Assembly: GCF_002243175.1 (NCBI RefSeq)
Contig: NZ_NDYF01000016.1
Coordinates: 1 to 64,000 of the forward strand
Direction of reading: 5' to 3'
DNA from: Finegoldia magna_J
Lineage (GTDB): Bacteria > Bacillota > Clostridia > Tissierellales > Peptoniphilaceae
DNA: 64,000 bases
The position numbers were made by a program, and so were the translations under genes. The notes beneath the pieces are model-generated. The model did no database searches and was not told the DNA's origin. It saw only the letters and a program-made list of their open reading frames with translations. This document shows positions 1 through 8,397 of this stretch, one piece after another (the first letter of the stretch is position 1; each line of letters opens with the position of its first letter).

Positions 1-61
1 TCAGGCGTAACTATTTTATCATAGGAGGTTGTATTTTGCTTGAAGCTAAAGCTAATGTCTT

Positions 62-86
62 CCACCTGCATAGCAGGTGGTTTTTT
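62..86 (+). terminator. Hairpin terminator at left edge
   Basis: A perfect 8-bp stem (CCACCTGC / GCAGGTGG) with loop ATA is followed by six T, so it reads as a rightward intrinsic terminator. The gene it serves lies left of the window. A short frame ends in TAG at 22-24 and could be the tail of that gene. Hairpins of this kind also occur at the ends of IS200/IS605 elements, but no transposase is visible here. Confidence 0.6.
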
Positions 87-222
87 ATTTCGCTCACTTC
101 GTTCGCTCAACACACTTAAGTGTACAATAAAAACAGTAAACCTTTTTGATTTACTGTTTCTCGAATTGCTATGTTATAGCTGTTTATTTAATTTTGAGCC
201 TTACAAACTTGGATTTATGCTA

Positions 223-684
223 TTAAGCATGTTTATATTTCTTCATTACATATTTTAATCTTGGATGCTGTATTGTTTCTATTATTTCAAAACCTAACTT
301 TTCATATAGTGCTTTAGCGTTTTTATTAGAATCATACACAGTTAGAGAAACACTGCTAGCATTTTCAATTGTAAAACAATAATCAATAAATTTATTTAGT
401 GACTCTTTCCCTAATCCTAGGCCTACTTTAGTTGGAGCAATTATAAACCTCCCAATATGGATATTATTATCTTCTTTTTTTACTTGCTGTATAACACCTA
501 TGAATTCTTCTTCATTCATTATTGAAAATAAGTTCTCTAAATCTTTTAATTTTTTTAAGCTTAATGGATATGATATTTGTGGTCCCATCCATTGTTCTTG
601 AAATTTTTCACCTTTTTCGTTTGACCACGATAATAATAAATTACCATTAGTTTCATTTATACCTTTTTCAATAAAAATACCCAT
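223..684 (-). CDS. GNAT-family N-acetyltransferase
   Basis: Small soluble acetyltransferase of the GNAT fold, which transfers acetyl from acetyl-CoA to an amine; the substrate is not predictable. Seen: 153 residues from the chosen start. The acetyl-CoA-binding region is near residues 85-110 (GRFIIAPTKVGLGLGKESL), and the C-terminal motif NAKALYEKLGFEI is typical of the family. The longer TTG start at 702 was rejected because GGAGAAAG, 10 bases before the ATG at 684, is the natural ribosome binding site and lies inside that extension. It stands alone at the edge of decayed DNA, so it is probably accessory. Confidence 0.75.
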   Translation of the reverse strand: MGIFIEKGINETNGNLLLSWSNEKGEKFQEQWMGPQISYPLSLKKLKDLENLFSIMNEEEFIGVIQQVKKEDNNIHIGRFIIAPTKVGLGLGKESLNKFIDYCFTIENASSVSLTVYDSNKNAKALYEKLGFEIIETIQHPRLKYVMKKYKHA

Positions 685-723
685 CTTTATCTTTCTCCAC
701 AAATTCGATTTGTTTTAATCAAT

Positions 724-740
724 ATTTTTTGTATTATACC
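724..740 (-). promoter_or_regulatory. Extended -10 promoter for the GNAT gene
   Basis: On the minus strand a TATAAT box at 733-738 is preceded by TGG, giving an extended -10, about 50 bases upstream of the GNAT start. No good -35 box is visible. Confidence 0.4.
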
Positions 741-897
741 ATATTTTAGCACAATTTCACAGGGCTAACTCTTATTTTTTATCTGTTTTAGTTCTCTGTT
801 TTCATACTATAATTTCTAATAGTTTCAGTTTATTCCATTTTTTCTCGTATATTTAATATTTAATTGTAAATCCTATTTCCCTCTTTTTTAAAGACTG

Positions 898-1148
898 TTA
901 CTTCTGATCTACATTTTGATATTTGATTTCACGATTTACATCTACATTACCTTTACAATATTTCTCTTCTACATTTGTGTTACCGATATTCCTAAATGAA
1001 TAAGTAGTACTTATTCTATTACCAGTCTCTAATAGTATCGATGATCAACTTTTCCCTTTATGCCGCCTTCTTCAAGATATTTGCTTGTATATCTGTTCAT
1101 ATTTTCACCAACGCCCTGCTTTGTCTTATTTATTCCAGCTGTGATATT
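898..1148 (-). pseudogene. Decayed small gene, frame broken near 1029
   Basis: Two minus-strand reading frames join here. The upstream one (about 1148 to 1029) encodes a stretch beginning NITAGINKTKQG and ending DHRYY-stop. The downstream one (1029 to 898) continues with ETGNRISTTYSFRNIG and ends QNVDQK-stop. They abut at 1029 in different frames, so this looks like one small gene broken by a frameshift. No family is recognised. It lies downstream of the broken sigma factor gene and may have belonged to the same operon. No convincing start codon or ribosome binding site was found. Confidence 0.4.
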
Positions 1149-1249
1149 ATTTTTTCGTATTTTGTAATTGCTGTTTTTAATTTTAATTTCTAGGCATTTT
1201 TGCCAAGGATATATTATTTTTCAGTTTTACTCCCATCCATGTTGTATCT

Positions 1250-1436
1250 TCATTTAATTATCATATAGTAAGTAAAATATGTGCGTGTAAAGGTTCTGTT
1301 ATTTTTATCATGTAAAGCAATATCCACACATACGACTTTCACAAAATTTTCTTTTACATAGAATCCTTTACAAGTTATATATGTTTTTCTTGGTTTAGTT
1401 CTTTAGGCAGTGTAATTTCTATTTTCCCTACAATCT
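1250..1436 (-). pseudogene. Decayed small gene remnant
   Basis: The minus strand holds a fragment with EITLPKELNQEK (about 1436-1385). After a frame change near 1380 it continues ITCKGFYVKENFVKVVCVDI and ends TYYMIIK-stop at 1250. Composition and hydrophobic spacing look protein-like, but stops occur in every frame. Function is unknown. The remainder of 703-1528 shows only AT-rich sequence with no further frame I can support. Confidence 0.35.
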
Positions 1437-1528
1437 GTGAGTTTTTCTCCTTTCTCGACACTATTTCATAATTTCCCTCTATCTTGAAATTTCTGTAGTA
1501 TGTTTTCTAGCAATAGGATTTATACAAT

Positions 1529-2086
1529 CTATTTCATACCATAATATAAATACATTTTTCGCAAATTCTTCAAAGCTTTACTTCTAGTATTATAGAATGT
1601 AGATTGCTTCATATTCAACTCCTTGCATATTTGCTTGGCTGGTTTTTCTCTGAGATAATTTTCATATATAATCTTCTGTTGTTTCTCTGGCAATTTCCTG
1701 ACTTTTTCGTACAAGTTTTTGATTTCTAATCTATCCTCAAAGTCCTGTTCGATATTCTCTCCAGATTCAATAAGATTCATAATTTCTTCCCCATCTTCTT
1801 TTTGATAATTCAGTGATTCAATACTTTTTCTGGGATTCTTCTTCAAATAATAAAACCTAAGTCTTGATTTCAGATAAGCGTTGAATGGAACTTTCTTATT
1901 CTAATTATATTCCATTATCGCATACATTATTTCAGTTTTTCCTTCGTCAATCAACTCATTAAATATATCGGCCCTATCATAGTAGTTCTTAATGCTTGAT
2001 ATAATCAAAGGTTCAAATGCCTTATAGATTCTAACATCATCTGTGATTTTATTATTTACAATATAATCTATCATTTCGTAGTTCAT
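1529..2086 (-). pseudogene. Sigma-70-like sigma factor, interrupted by one amber codon
   Basis: Encodes a small alternative sigma factor of about 185 codons. Seen: the ATG at 2086 has GGAG 9 bases upstream. The frame reads MNYEMIDYIVNN to AIMEYN, meets a single TAG at 1898-1900, and continues in the same frame NKKVPFNAYLKSRLRFYY to the end at 1529. The part around the stop resembles sigma region 2 (AYLKSRLRFYYLKK). The C-terminal part (LPEKQQKIIYENYLREKPAKQI, then STFYNTRSKALKNLR) is a region-4 helix-turn-helix. One base change would restore the gene. Small sigma factors of this size often control competence or bacteriocin genes, and a ComK-like gene lies divergently next to it, but any target here is inference. 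Confidence 0.7.
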
Positions 2087-2271
2087 AATTCTCAGCTCCT
2101 TTTTCTCAATTCTACATTCGTATGAATGAATTTATTAATCGAGAATAAGAGTAAAAACCCAGAATTTACCTGTAGTAAATATGAATTGGTTATAATTTTG
2201 ATGGAAATGTACCTAAATTCATTTGAATTTTAACTAATTCAATATAAATAAAATTTTAATACGCTCGAAAT

Positions 2272-2285
2272 AGAACGTACGTTCT
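2272..2285. promoter_or_regulatory. Candidate LexA (SOS) box
   Basis: A perfect 14-base palindrome, AGAACGTACGTTCT, contains GAAC-N4-GTTC, the core of the Gram-positive LexA/DinR operator. It sits in the divergent gap between the sigma factor gene and the ComK-like gene, 38 bases before the latter's ATG. The function is inferred from the motif alone. Confidence 0.45.
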
Positions 2286-2286
2286 G

Positions 2287-2306
2287 TTATGATAAAATTA
2301 TCATAA
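2287..2306. repeat. Inverted repeat beside the LexA-like box
   Basis: Arms TTATGATA and TATCATAA (8 of 8 matching) flank AAAT. It lies immediately 3' of the GAAC/GTTC palindrome and just before the ComK-like gene, so it could be a second operator or part of the promoter. Confidence 0.4.
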
Positions 2307-2322
2307 AATAAAAGCAGCACAC

Positions 2323-2765
2323 ATGAATATAATACACGCGATAATTCCGATATACGTAGACAATATCGGCAATGCAGTAAAACTTTATTTTAATGATATC
2401 ACCACTACTAAGTATTATTCATTGGACTGTTGCATCAAAAAATTGCAAAAAGCGAACTAATTGATTTGACAGAAACAAGAAAAATAATCAAGAAAACATT
2501 GAATATAACAAAAAATCCTCCTATATGCTTAAAAAACGTAACATACTGCATAATCAAAGTAAGAAAAACAATATTGAAAAATGACGGAAGCTATGGAATA
2601 TTCAACATAGATTCCATCCAAGAAATCCAAACAGGGAAAATTATACTTACCAATTTCAAAAGCATTACAATCTCGGAATCCAAGAAAAATATTGAAGACA
2701 AAATTCAAAAAGCAAAACTGTCACGACTGTTAATTGATGACTACACCTCAAAATTGGACATTTAA
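2323..2765 (+). pseudogene. ComK-like competence regulator, frameshifted
   Basis: The frame starting at ATG 2323 (MNIIHAIIPIYVDN...) runs to a stop at 2460. The second frame carries on from about 2440 (LIDLTETRKIIKKTLNI... to YTSKLDI at 2765). Adding one A in the A6 run at 2437-2442 or the A5 run at 2446-2450 joins them into about 148 residues. The joined protein resembles the ComK family: a serine/cysteine-rich stretch, then an ETRK/KK basic motif, a beta-rich core and a late GKI-L-F pattern. ComK is a DNA-binding activator of competence genes. The similarity is by eye and the protein is shorter than Bacillus ComK, so the call is tentative. No strong ribosome binding site is seen. Confidence 0.4.
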
Positions 2766-2809
2766 AAATCGGATTTAAGAGGGCAGTACAGCCCCCTTAA
2801 ATCCGATTT
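2766..2809. terminator. Long hairpin after the ComK-like gene
   Basis: Arms of 18 bases (2766-2783 and 2792-2809) pair with one mismatch around an 8-base loop, starting just after the ComK-like stop codon. The T-run is better on the minus strand (five T), so it may terminate leftward as well as rightward transcription. Confidence 0.6.
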
Positions 2810-2867
2810 ACTGGTTTTATTGCTTTGTTGAAATATATTTTCCCTTGTAACGTTGAAAATAATAAAA

Positions 2868-2918
2868 GAGAATACCCTATAAGCGTAATTAACCAAAAGA
2901 CAAATGAAGGGTATTCTC
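2868..2918. repeat. 11-bp inverted repeat with 29-base interior
   Basis: GAGAATACCCT (2868-2878) is perfectly inverted as AGGGTATTCTC (2908-2918). The spacing is long for a terminator and no T-run follows. It could be a remnant of short mobile-element ends or a processing hairpin at the end of the capsule transcript. The rest of 2766-3081 holds no gene. Confidence 0.45.
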
Positions 2919-3081
2919 CCTATTAACTAGTATATATTATTTTTATTGACATTTTATCAATATGAATACAAGGCATACAATGTTAAATGCTCTAAATCCA
3001 ATATATGTTACTAGCCTTATATATTTTTTACCTATGTTCTAATCTCTGGTAAGATACACTCGAATGTTTTATGACTTTATA

Positions 3082-4305
3082 TTAATCTCTTCTATACAGA
3101 TCTCTCGTATACACTTTATCTCTTACATCTTCAAGAAGTTCTTCGTCAAATCTATTAGCTAATATTACATCTGATTCTTTCTTAAATTTGTCGATATCAT
3201 TTACTACTAAACTATTAAAAAATTCATCACCATCATCAAGTGTAGGTTCATAAATTATCACTGGTATTCCTTTTGCTTTAATTCGTTTTATTATATCTTG
3301 AATCGCTGAAGCTCTAAAATTATCTGAATTTGACTTCATCGTTAATCTATAAACTCCAACAACATTAGGTTCCTTTTCAATTATATGATCAGCTATAAAA
3401 TCTTTTCTTGTTGTATTTGATTTTACTACTGCTTCTATCATGTTTTGAGGAACATCTTTATAATTTGCTAAAAGCTGTTTTGTATCTTTAGGAAGACAGT
3501 ATCCACCATATCCAAAACTAGGATTATTATAATGCGATCCTATTCTAGGATCCATACAAACTCCTTTAATAATCTTATCTGTATCTAATACTTTAACTTG
3601 TGCATACGTATCTAACTCATTAAAGTACGCAACTCTAACTGCTAGATAAGTGTTAGCAAATAGTTTTATAGCTTCGGATTCAGTTGGAGGTGCAATAAGA
3701 ATAGGTATTTCTTGTTCTTTTACTCCTCTGCGCTTTTCTTCAGTACGAGCTCCTTCTAATAATAAATTAGCAAATGTCCTAGCTTGATCAGTTTGATTTT
3801 CTTCAGCACCAACTACAATTCTACTTGGGTGAAGATTGTCATAAAGAGCTTTTGATTCCCTCAAAAATTCTGGACTAAATATTATATTTGAAGTATTATA
3901 TTTCTTTTTTATCGTTTCCGTATATCCAACTGGAATTGTGGATTTTATTACCATTAAAACATCTGGATTATATTTTAATGTTTGTTCAATTGCATCTTCT
4001 ACAGCAGATGTGTCAAAAAAATTACCTTTATCATCATAGTTTGTTGGTGTTGCTATAATAACTAACTCTGCTGAAGAATATGCTTCTTTTTTATCTGTAG
4101 TTGTCCTCAGATTTAAATTACGGCTGCCTTCTTTCACCTCTTTAAAAAAACGTTCAATCTCATCGTCTTGAATAGGACTTATAAATTTATTTAACTTTTC
4201 TGCCTTTGATTCTGTTGTCGTAATTGCTGTTATTTCATGATTTTGTGCTAGCAGAACCGATAATGATAACCCTACATAACCTACACCCGCTACTGTAATT
4301 TTCAT
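3082..4305 (-). CDS. ugd: UDP-glucose 6-dehydrogenase
   Basis: Oxidises UDP-glucose to UDP-glucuronate with two NAD+, supplying an acidic sugar for capsule. Seen: 407 residues with an N-terminal Rossmann motif GVGYVG (7-12), the conserved PTNYD near 87-91, EAIKLFANTYLA (211-222) and the catalytic cysteine at 270 in FGYGGYCLPKDT. This is the normal length of the family. It is the last gene of the capsule operon and follows a fragment of a sugar-nucleotide epimerase, so the pathway from UDP-glucuronate to UDP-galacturonate probably once ran here. UDP-N-acetylmannosamine dehydrogenase is a less likely alternative. Confidence 0.88.
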   Translation of the reverse strand: MKITVAGVGYVGLSLSVLLAQNHEITAITTTESKAEKLNKFISPIQDDEIERFFKEVKEGSRNLNLRTTTDKKEAYSSAELVIIATPTNYDDKGNFFDTSAVEDAIEQTLKYNPDVLMVIKSTIPVGYTETIKKKYNTSNIIFSPEFLRESKALYDNLHPSRIVVGAEENQTDQARTFANLLLEGARTEEKRRGVKEQEIPILIAPPTESEAIKLFANTYLAVRVAYFNELDTYAQVKVLDTDKIIKGVCMDPRIGSHYNNPSFGYGGYCLPKDTKQLLANYKDVPQNMIEAVVKSNTTRKDFIADHIIEKEPNVVGVYRLTMKSNSDNFRASAIQDIIKRIKAKGIPVIIYEPTLDDGDEFFNSLVVNDIDKFKKESDVILANRFDEELLEDVRDKVYTRDLYRRD

Positions 4306-4337
4306 AATATCACCCTTTCAAATTTATATTTATATTT

Positions 4338-4574
4338 TTATTTTCTATAAAATTCCTTATACCATACCGCGAAATTTCTTAGACCTTCTCTGATATTTGT
4401 CGTTGGTCTAAAATTAAATTCATTTTCTAATTCACTACAATCAGCATATGTTATAGGAACATCACCCTGTTGCATACCTACTAATTCTCTATGTTCCTCA
4501 AAATTATAATCTTTTGCCAAAATTACACAGTTAACTAAGTCTTCTTGTAATATTCTGATATGATCTAAAAATTC
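4338..4574 (-). pseudogene. C-terminal remnant of a nucleotide-sugar epimerase
   Basis: About 78 codons in one frame with no start of their own: EFLDHIRILQEDLVN, then GDVPITYADCSELE and NIREGLRNFAVWYKEFY. These match the end of NAD-dependent UDP-glucuronate 4-epimerases. The first roughly 250 residues, including the Rossmann fold and the catalytic Tyr-Lys, are absent. The fragment begins directly after the stop of the neighbouring ATP-grasp gene, so a recombination or deletion joined the two. A non-functional leftover between Ugd and the current capsule genes is the best reading. Confidence 0.75.
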
Positions 4575-4575
4575 A

Positions 4576-5598
4576 CTATTCCTTTAGTCCCTCTATTATT
4601 TTATTTATTCTTTCATCATCCAAGTATTCCTCGTATGGTAATCTTAATAGATCACCTACATAAATTTGAGATTCGTTACCTTTCCACTTATCTATGCCAT
4701 TACATGGCGTAAATGTTAGTTCTCCAAAAAATATCTTTCCATTAATTTGATATAAATCTACTCTAACATATATAAAGTCTTCTGCTAATATTTCTGCTAT
4801 TTCCAACATCTTATCAAGTTGTTTCGGTCTTTCAATTTCATTTGGATGATTTCTATATGTAGATGAATCCATTGTAATATTCAATCTACTCCAACTTGTA
4901 TTGTACCATGACTCTAAAACATTATGTCCAATTCTATCTGATAAATATTCAATGATTAGCGGTTTACCATTGAAACAATGGATTTTATAATCTGCTAAGC
5001 TTGGTCCATCCATATCTAGAAGTTTCTCACATATTATTTTTCTTTCAATATCGATATAATGAATTTCCATTCCAGCATATCCAAAAGGCAATCTTCTCCA
5101 AGTATCCATAGATTTTTTTAATTCTGGATAATTTATATCTTCTTTATTGTGTATTATTTTATATCTTGCTGATCCTGTCGTAGACTTAAATATCATTCTA
5201 TCTGGAAGATTACAAAATTCAATTTCGTCAAATGTATTCCAATATCCATATAGAGGTACAAGGTACTCTTTTCCAATTTTTTTAATTATATATTCTCTTA
5301 CAGTATATTTATCTGCACATTTTGTCTTTAATGATGAATTATCAAATATTTTTAACCATTGAATTTTTTCATTAAAAGTCTGTGGATTAACCAATGGATT
5401 CTTATTCTCTTCTGTATTGAACTTATACCATTCTATTAGCTCATCTTCATAGTCTTGTTTTTTTAGCTTAGAATAATACCTTTGATATATATATTCATAT
5501 ATATCAAATTCAATTATTCCTAATTTATTTAAAATTCTTTTTAAAACTCCAATAATTCCTAGCCTTTTAATATAATACTTGACTTTAAATAGTTTCAT
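4576..5598 (-). CDS. TupA-like ATP-grasp ligase
   Basis: Member of the TupA-like ATP-grasp group, named after an enzyme of teichuronopeptide synthesis and common in capsule clusters. It is expected to use ATP to join an amino acid or peptide to an acidic sugar or polymer. Seen: 340 residues with NPQTFNEKIQWLKIFD (about 70-85), the typical family opening, then CADKYTVREY. The nucleotide-binding core has MIFKSTTGSARY and ICEKLL, and there is a late metal-binding stretch VRVDLYQINGKIFFGELTF. No signal peptide is seen. It is co-transcribed after the flippase gene. The exact substrate is unknown; a uronic acid carboxylate made by Ugd is a sensible guess. Confidence 0.75.
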   Translation of the reverse strand: MKLFKVKYYIKRLGIIGVLKRILNKLGIIEFDIYEYIYQRYYSKLKKQDYEDELIEWYKFNTEENKNPLVNPQTFNEKIQWLKIFDNSSLKTKCADKYTVREYIIKKIGKEYLVPLYGYWNTFDEIEFCNLPDRMIFKSTTGSARYKIIHNKEDINYPELKKSMDTWRRLPFGYAGMEIHYIDIERKIICEKLLDMDGPSLADYKIHCFNGKPLIIEYLSDRIGHNVLESWYNTSWSRLNITMDSSTYRNHPNEIERPKQLDKMLEIAEILAEDFIYVRVDLYQINGKIFFGELTFTPCNGIDKWKGNESQIYVGDLLRLPYEEYLDDERINKIIEGLKE

Positions 5599-5635
5599 TT
5601 TACCTCCGATGATATTATATCCTTTACTACAATTA

Positions 5636-7147
5636 TTACTTTAGCTTTCTTAATATTATAGATGAAGCTAATTTAAATATTTTTATTGCTTTTTCATTAT
5701 ATGCAATAATGTTTAATATTATTGTTATTATCGTTGTTAGCGTAAATACAACGATGGCTTTTATTATCCAATTTAAATAGTTATCAGCAGAAAAAAGATT
5801 AAAATAATTAGACAGTAATGAAACCATTAAAATGATAAATGACATTAACATTATTTTTTTCATGCTATTAAAAGAATCAACCTTTAGAATTCTCCTATTT
5901 GAATGATAAATAAACTCTATTGTTCTTATTACCATTGCAATTATGGTTCCAATTGCCACACCAACAATACCAAATCTTTTAACTAATATTAAAGAAATAA
6001 TTATATTTGACAAACACTCAACCCAAGCTCCCACTCTAGTTTGTCGAAAATCTCCATTTGCATAAGCCAAAGTAAGATAAGGAAGTCTGACAGACCATAT
6101 TAATTCACTTATTACTAATAAAATTGCAAATGTTGGCCTAATATAATTTGCATCGTGTATGTTTTGAGTATATATTTTTACAAATGGTACAATTAAGACA
6201 AGTGAGCAAGAAAATAATATTGAACATATAATAAAATATACAATTTCATACATTTCAAATTTTATTCGTAAATTCTCAATTTCTTTTTTGCTTATCATAT
6301 CTCCAAATGCTGCATCAAGACCTGATGAGAATGATGAGATTAAAGCTTTAACACCTTTTACTATTAACATATATACAGAATATACAGAAACTTCTGAAAG
6401 AGTTGAGAATATAGATAAAATTGTTATATCTGTATTAGAGTGAATTACATAGGCAATATGTTGTGCTAGGCCATCCCATTTGTCCTTTAATACATAATCT
6501 TTATTAGCATCTGCTAATTTAATATTGTATTTTTTCTTTACATATAAATTTTGGATTATTGGTCTTAGAACAAATATTAGACTTGTTCCAAGTTTCAACA
6601 TATGCACCGATACCTCTTTATTTGCCATAAATAGAGCTATAATTATTGCTAAAAAGTATGTTCCTATCTGAATAACCGAAATCACATATGTTTCCTGATT
6701 GGCCTGTAAAAATATAGAATATACCATTCCAAAAAAATACTCACAGAATATACTTACTGAAATTATTATTATCAGTGACGATACATATAATGTACTATTA
6801 TTCAGACTAATCATTTTTGGGTAAAAAAGCAAAAGTATTAATATATATGCAATAAATATAAATGCTATCTTTTTAAAAAACTTTTCAGTGGCGTACAATA
6901 TATTTCTAATTTCTTTTGTATTTTTATCCGCTATTGGTTTATATAATCTAGACTTTACCACTGGTCCCACTCCAGATTCAAGTAAACTAATATAAGCTAA
7001 AAACTGTGTAATAGATGAAATAAGTCCATTAACATTTGATCCATAGTTTGACATTATAATTTTAGGTAATATAAAACCATAGGCAAATATAAAAAATTGC
7101 AATATTAAATTTGAAATAACATTGTAAAATGCTTTCTTGCTTCTCAT
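5636..7147 (-). CDS. Capsule repeat-unit flippase (Wzx type)
   Basis: Integral membrane protein expected to flip the lipid-linked repeat unit across the membrane. Seen: 503 residues with about 12-14 hydrophobic segments and a short basic N-terminus (MRSKKAFYNVISNLILQFF), the usual opening of polysaccharide exporters of the MATE-like superfamily. The conserved GSNVNGLISSITQFLAY lies near 36-52. It follows the polymerase gene by 13 bases and precedes the TupA-like ligase. Family membership is clear; substrate specificity cannot be read. Confidence 0.85.
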   Translation of the reverse strand: MRSKKAFYNVISNLILQFFIFAYGFILPKIIMSNYGSNVNGLISSITQFLAYISLLESGVGPVVKSRLYKPIADKNTKEIRNILYATEKFFKKIAFIFIAYILILLLFYPKMISLNNSTLYVSSLIIIISVSIFCEYFFGMVYSIFLQANQETYVISVIQIGTYFLAIIIALFMANKEVSVHMLKLGTSLIFVLRPIIQNLYVKKKYNIKLADANKDYVLKDKWDGLAQHIAYVIHSNTDITILSIFSTLSEVSVYSVYMLIVKGVKALISSFSSGLDAAFGDMISKKEIENLRIKFEMYEIVYFIICSILFSCSLVLIVPFVKIYTQNIHDANYIRPTFAILLVISELIWSVRLPYLTLAYANGDFRQTRVGAWVECLSNIIISLILVKRFGIVGVAIGTIIAMVIRTIEFIYHSNRRILKVDSFNSMKKIMLMSFIILMVSLLSNYFNLFSADNYLNWIIKAIVVFTLTTIITIILNIIAYNEKAIKIFKLASSIILRKLK

Positions 7148-7160
7148 TATTCTTCCTTTT

Positions 7161-8363
7161 TTAACGACTATATCTTTTATTTAAAATTATCTCATCATTA
7201 TTTTTCTCATTAATAAAATATATTAATGAGAAAAAAATAGGGATTATGAATTGTTCTTTATTATAAATAGGCTCAGATAAGAATATAAGTTGGCAAAATA
7301 TACTATATCCTAGCAACATATCTATTACTACGTTCCTTTTTCCTTTGTATGAAAAAATAGGATATAGTATTATCATTATCAATATAGACAATCCTACTAG
7401 CCCTCTCTGAAATTGGATATCCAAAAAATAATTATGAGCACCATAAAAATTACCAATTAACCTTACTATTGTGTAGTCATCCAACGCCCCATATCCTAAG
7501 AAAATTTTATCCAGTATTAATAGCTTTATATTTTCCCATAATAAAGTTCTATTTGATAAGTTGGTACTTTTCCTAAATAATCTTGAAATTAATTCTGAAA
7601 AACTTGGGCTAAAAACAAATAGAATTTCCATGATAAAAATTACGAATACTAATAGTAAAAATACTTCTTTTAGTTTAATTTTATTCTTCTTTATCATGTA
7701 TATCCATAATATTAGAAATATGGTAGCTATTACTGATGTTGCTGTAAAATATATTTTAAATGCCTGATAAAATATACCAAATAAGAAAATTAATGATGCA
7801 AGGGAGACGTTCTTATGTTTTTTTGCGTCGATAATTGTGGAACAGCACATTCCTGCAACAATGTGCTTGACAGTTGAATTTACATTTCCATATAAAAAAT
7901 TTGGAAATAATGGATCATATGTTAAAGATGGTATTCCATTTGGATATATGAATAAAACAATTATATTTATAACAAAAAACACCAATGTAATATCTCTTAT
8001 AACATATAAAAACGCTTCTCTTTTAAGTTCATCTTTTAAGATAATCGTCATATTATAGCAGATTAAGATAATTATAAATGCATGTATGATTCCATCTCTA
8101 ATATTTCCCTTATTTATTATAGTCGCAACAATTAACGAAATATTGAAGGCTATAATTAAGTTTAATGATTTATTATAAATTTTCTTACTTATTATTGGAT
8201 TAATTACCAATAGGCTATATGAGACTATCTTTATAGAATCCAATAATGTTCCAGGGTATAATTCATTAAATGCTGGTGGAATTAAAAATATCAAAAACAT
8301 AAAGAAATAGTATATATAATATTTTACTTTATTTCTGTTGATTCTTATGTCTAATAAATTCAT
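7161..8363 (-). CDS. Capsule polymerase (Wzy/O-antigen polymerase-like)
   Basis: Multi-spanning membrane protein expected to link flipped repeat units outside the membrane. Seen: 400 residues, about 10 hydrophobic segments, and a large extracytoplasmic loop containing LSNRTLLWENIKLLI and HNYFLDIQFQRGLVGL (about 270-325), the region where Wzy/WaaL proteins share an NR-W pattern and a catalytic His. It is placed between the GT2 gene and Wzx, as expected. Sequence is poorly conserved in this family, so the call rests on topology, the NRTLLW motif and position. Confidence 0.75.
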   Translation of the reverse strand: MNLLDIRINRNKVKYYIYYFFMFLIFLIPPAFNELYPGTLLDSIKIVSYSLLVINPIISKKIYNKSLNLIIAFNISLIVATIINKGNIRDGIIHAFIIILICYNMTIILKDELKREAFLYVIRDITLVFFVINIIVLFIYPNGIPSLTYDPLFPNFLYGNVNSTVKHIVAGMCCSTIIDAKKHKNVSLASLIFLFGIFYQAFKIYFTATSVIATIFLILWIYMIKKNKIKLKEVFLLLVFVIFIMEILFVFSPSFSELISRLFRKSTNLSNRTLLWENIKLLILDKIFLGYGALDDYTIVRLIGNFYGAHNYFLDIQFQRGLVGLSILIMIILYPIFSYKGKRNVVIDMLLGYSIFCQLIFLSEPIYNKEQFIIPIFFSLIYFINEKNNDEIILNKRYSR

Positions 8364-8397
8364 GGCAGCTCCTATCGATATTTACAAGAGATTCGTA

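Noticed and set aside
62..120. IS200/IS605 element end
   Set aside because: The hairpin and flanking sequence are suggestive, but no transposase or second end is in the window; it is listed only as a terminator.
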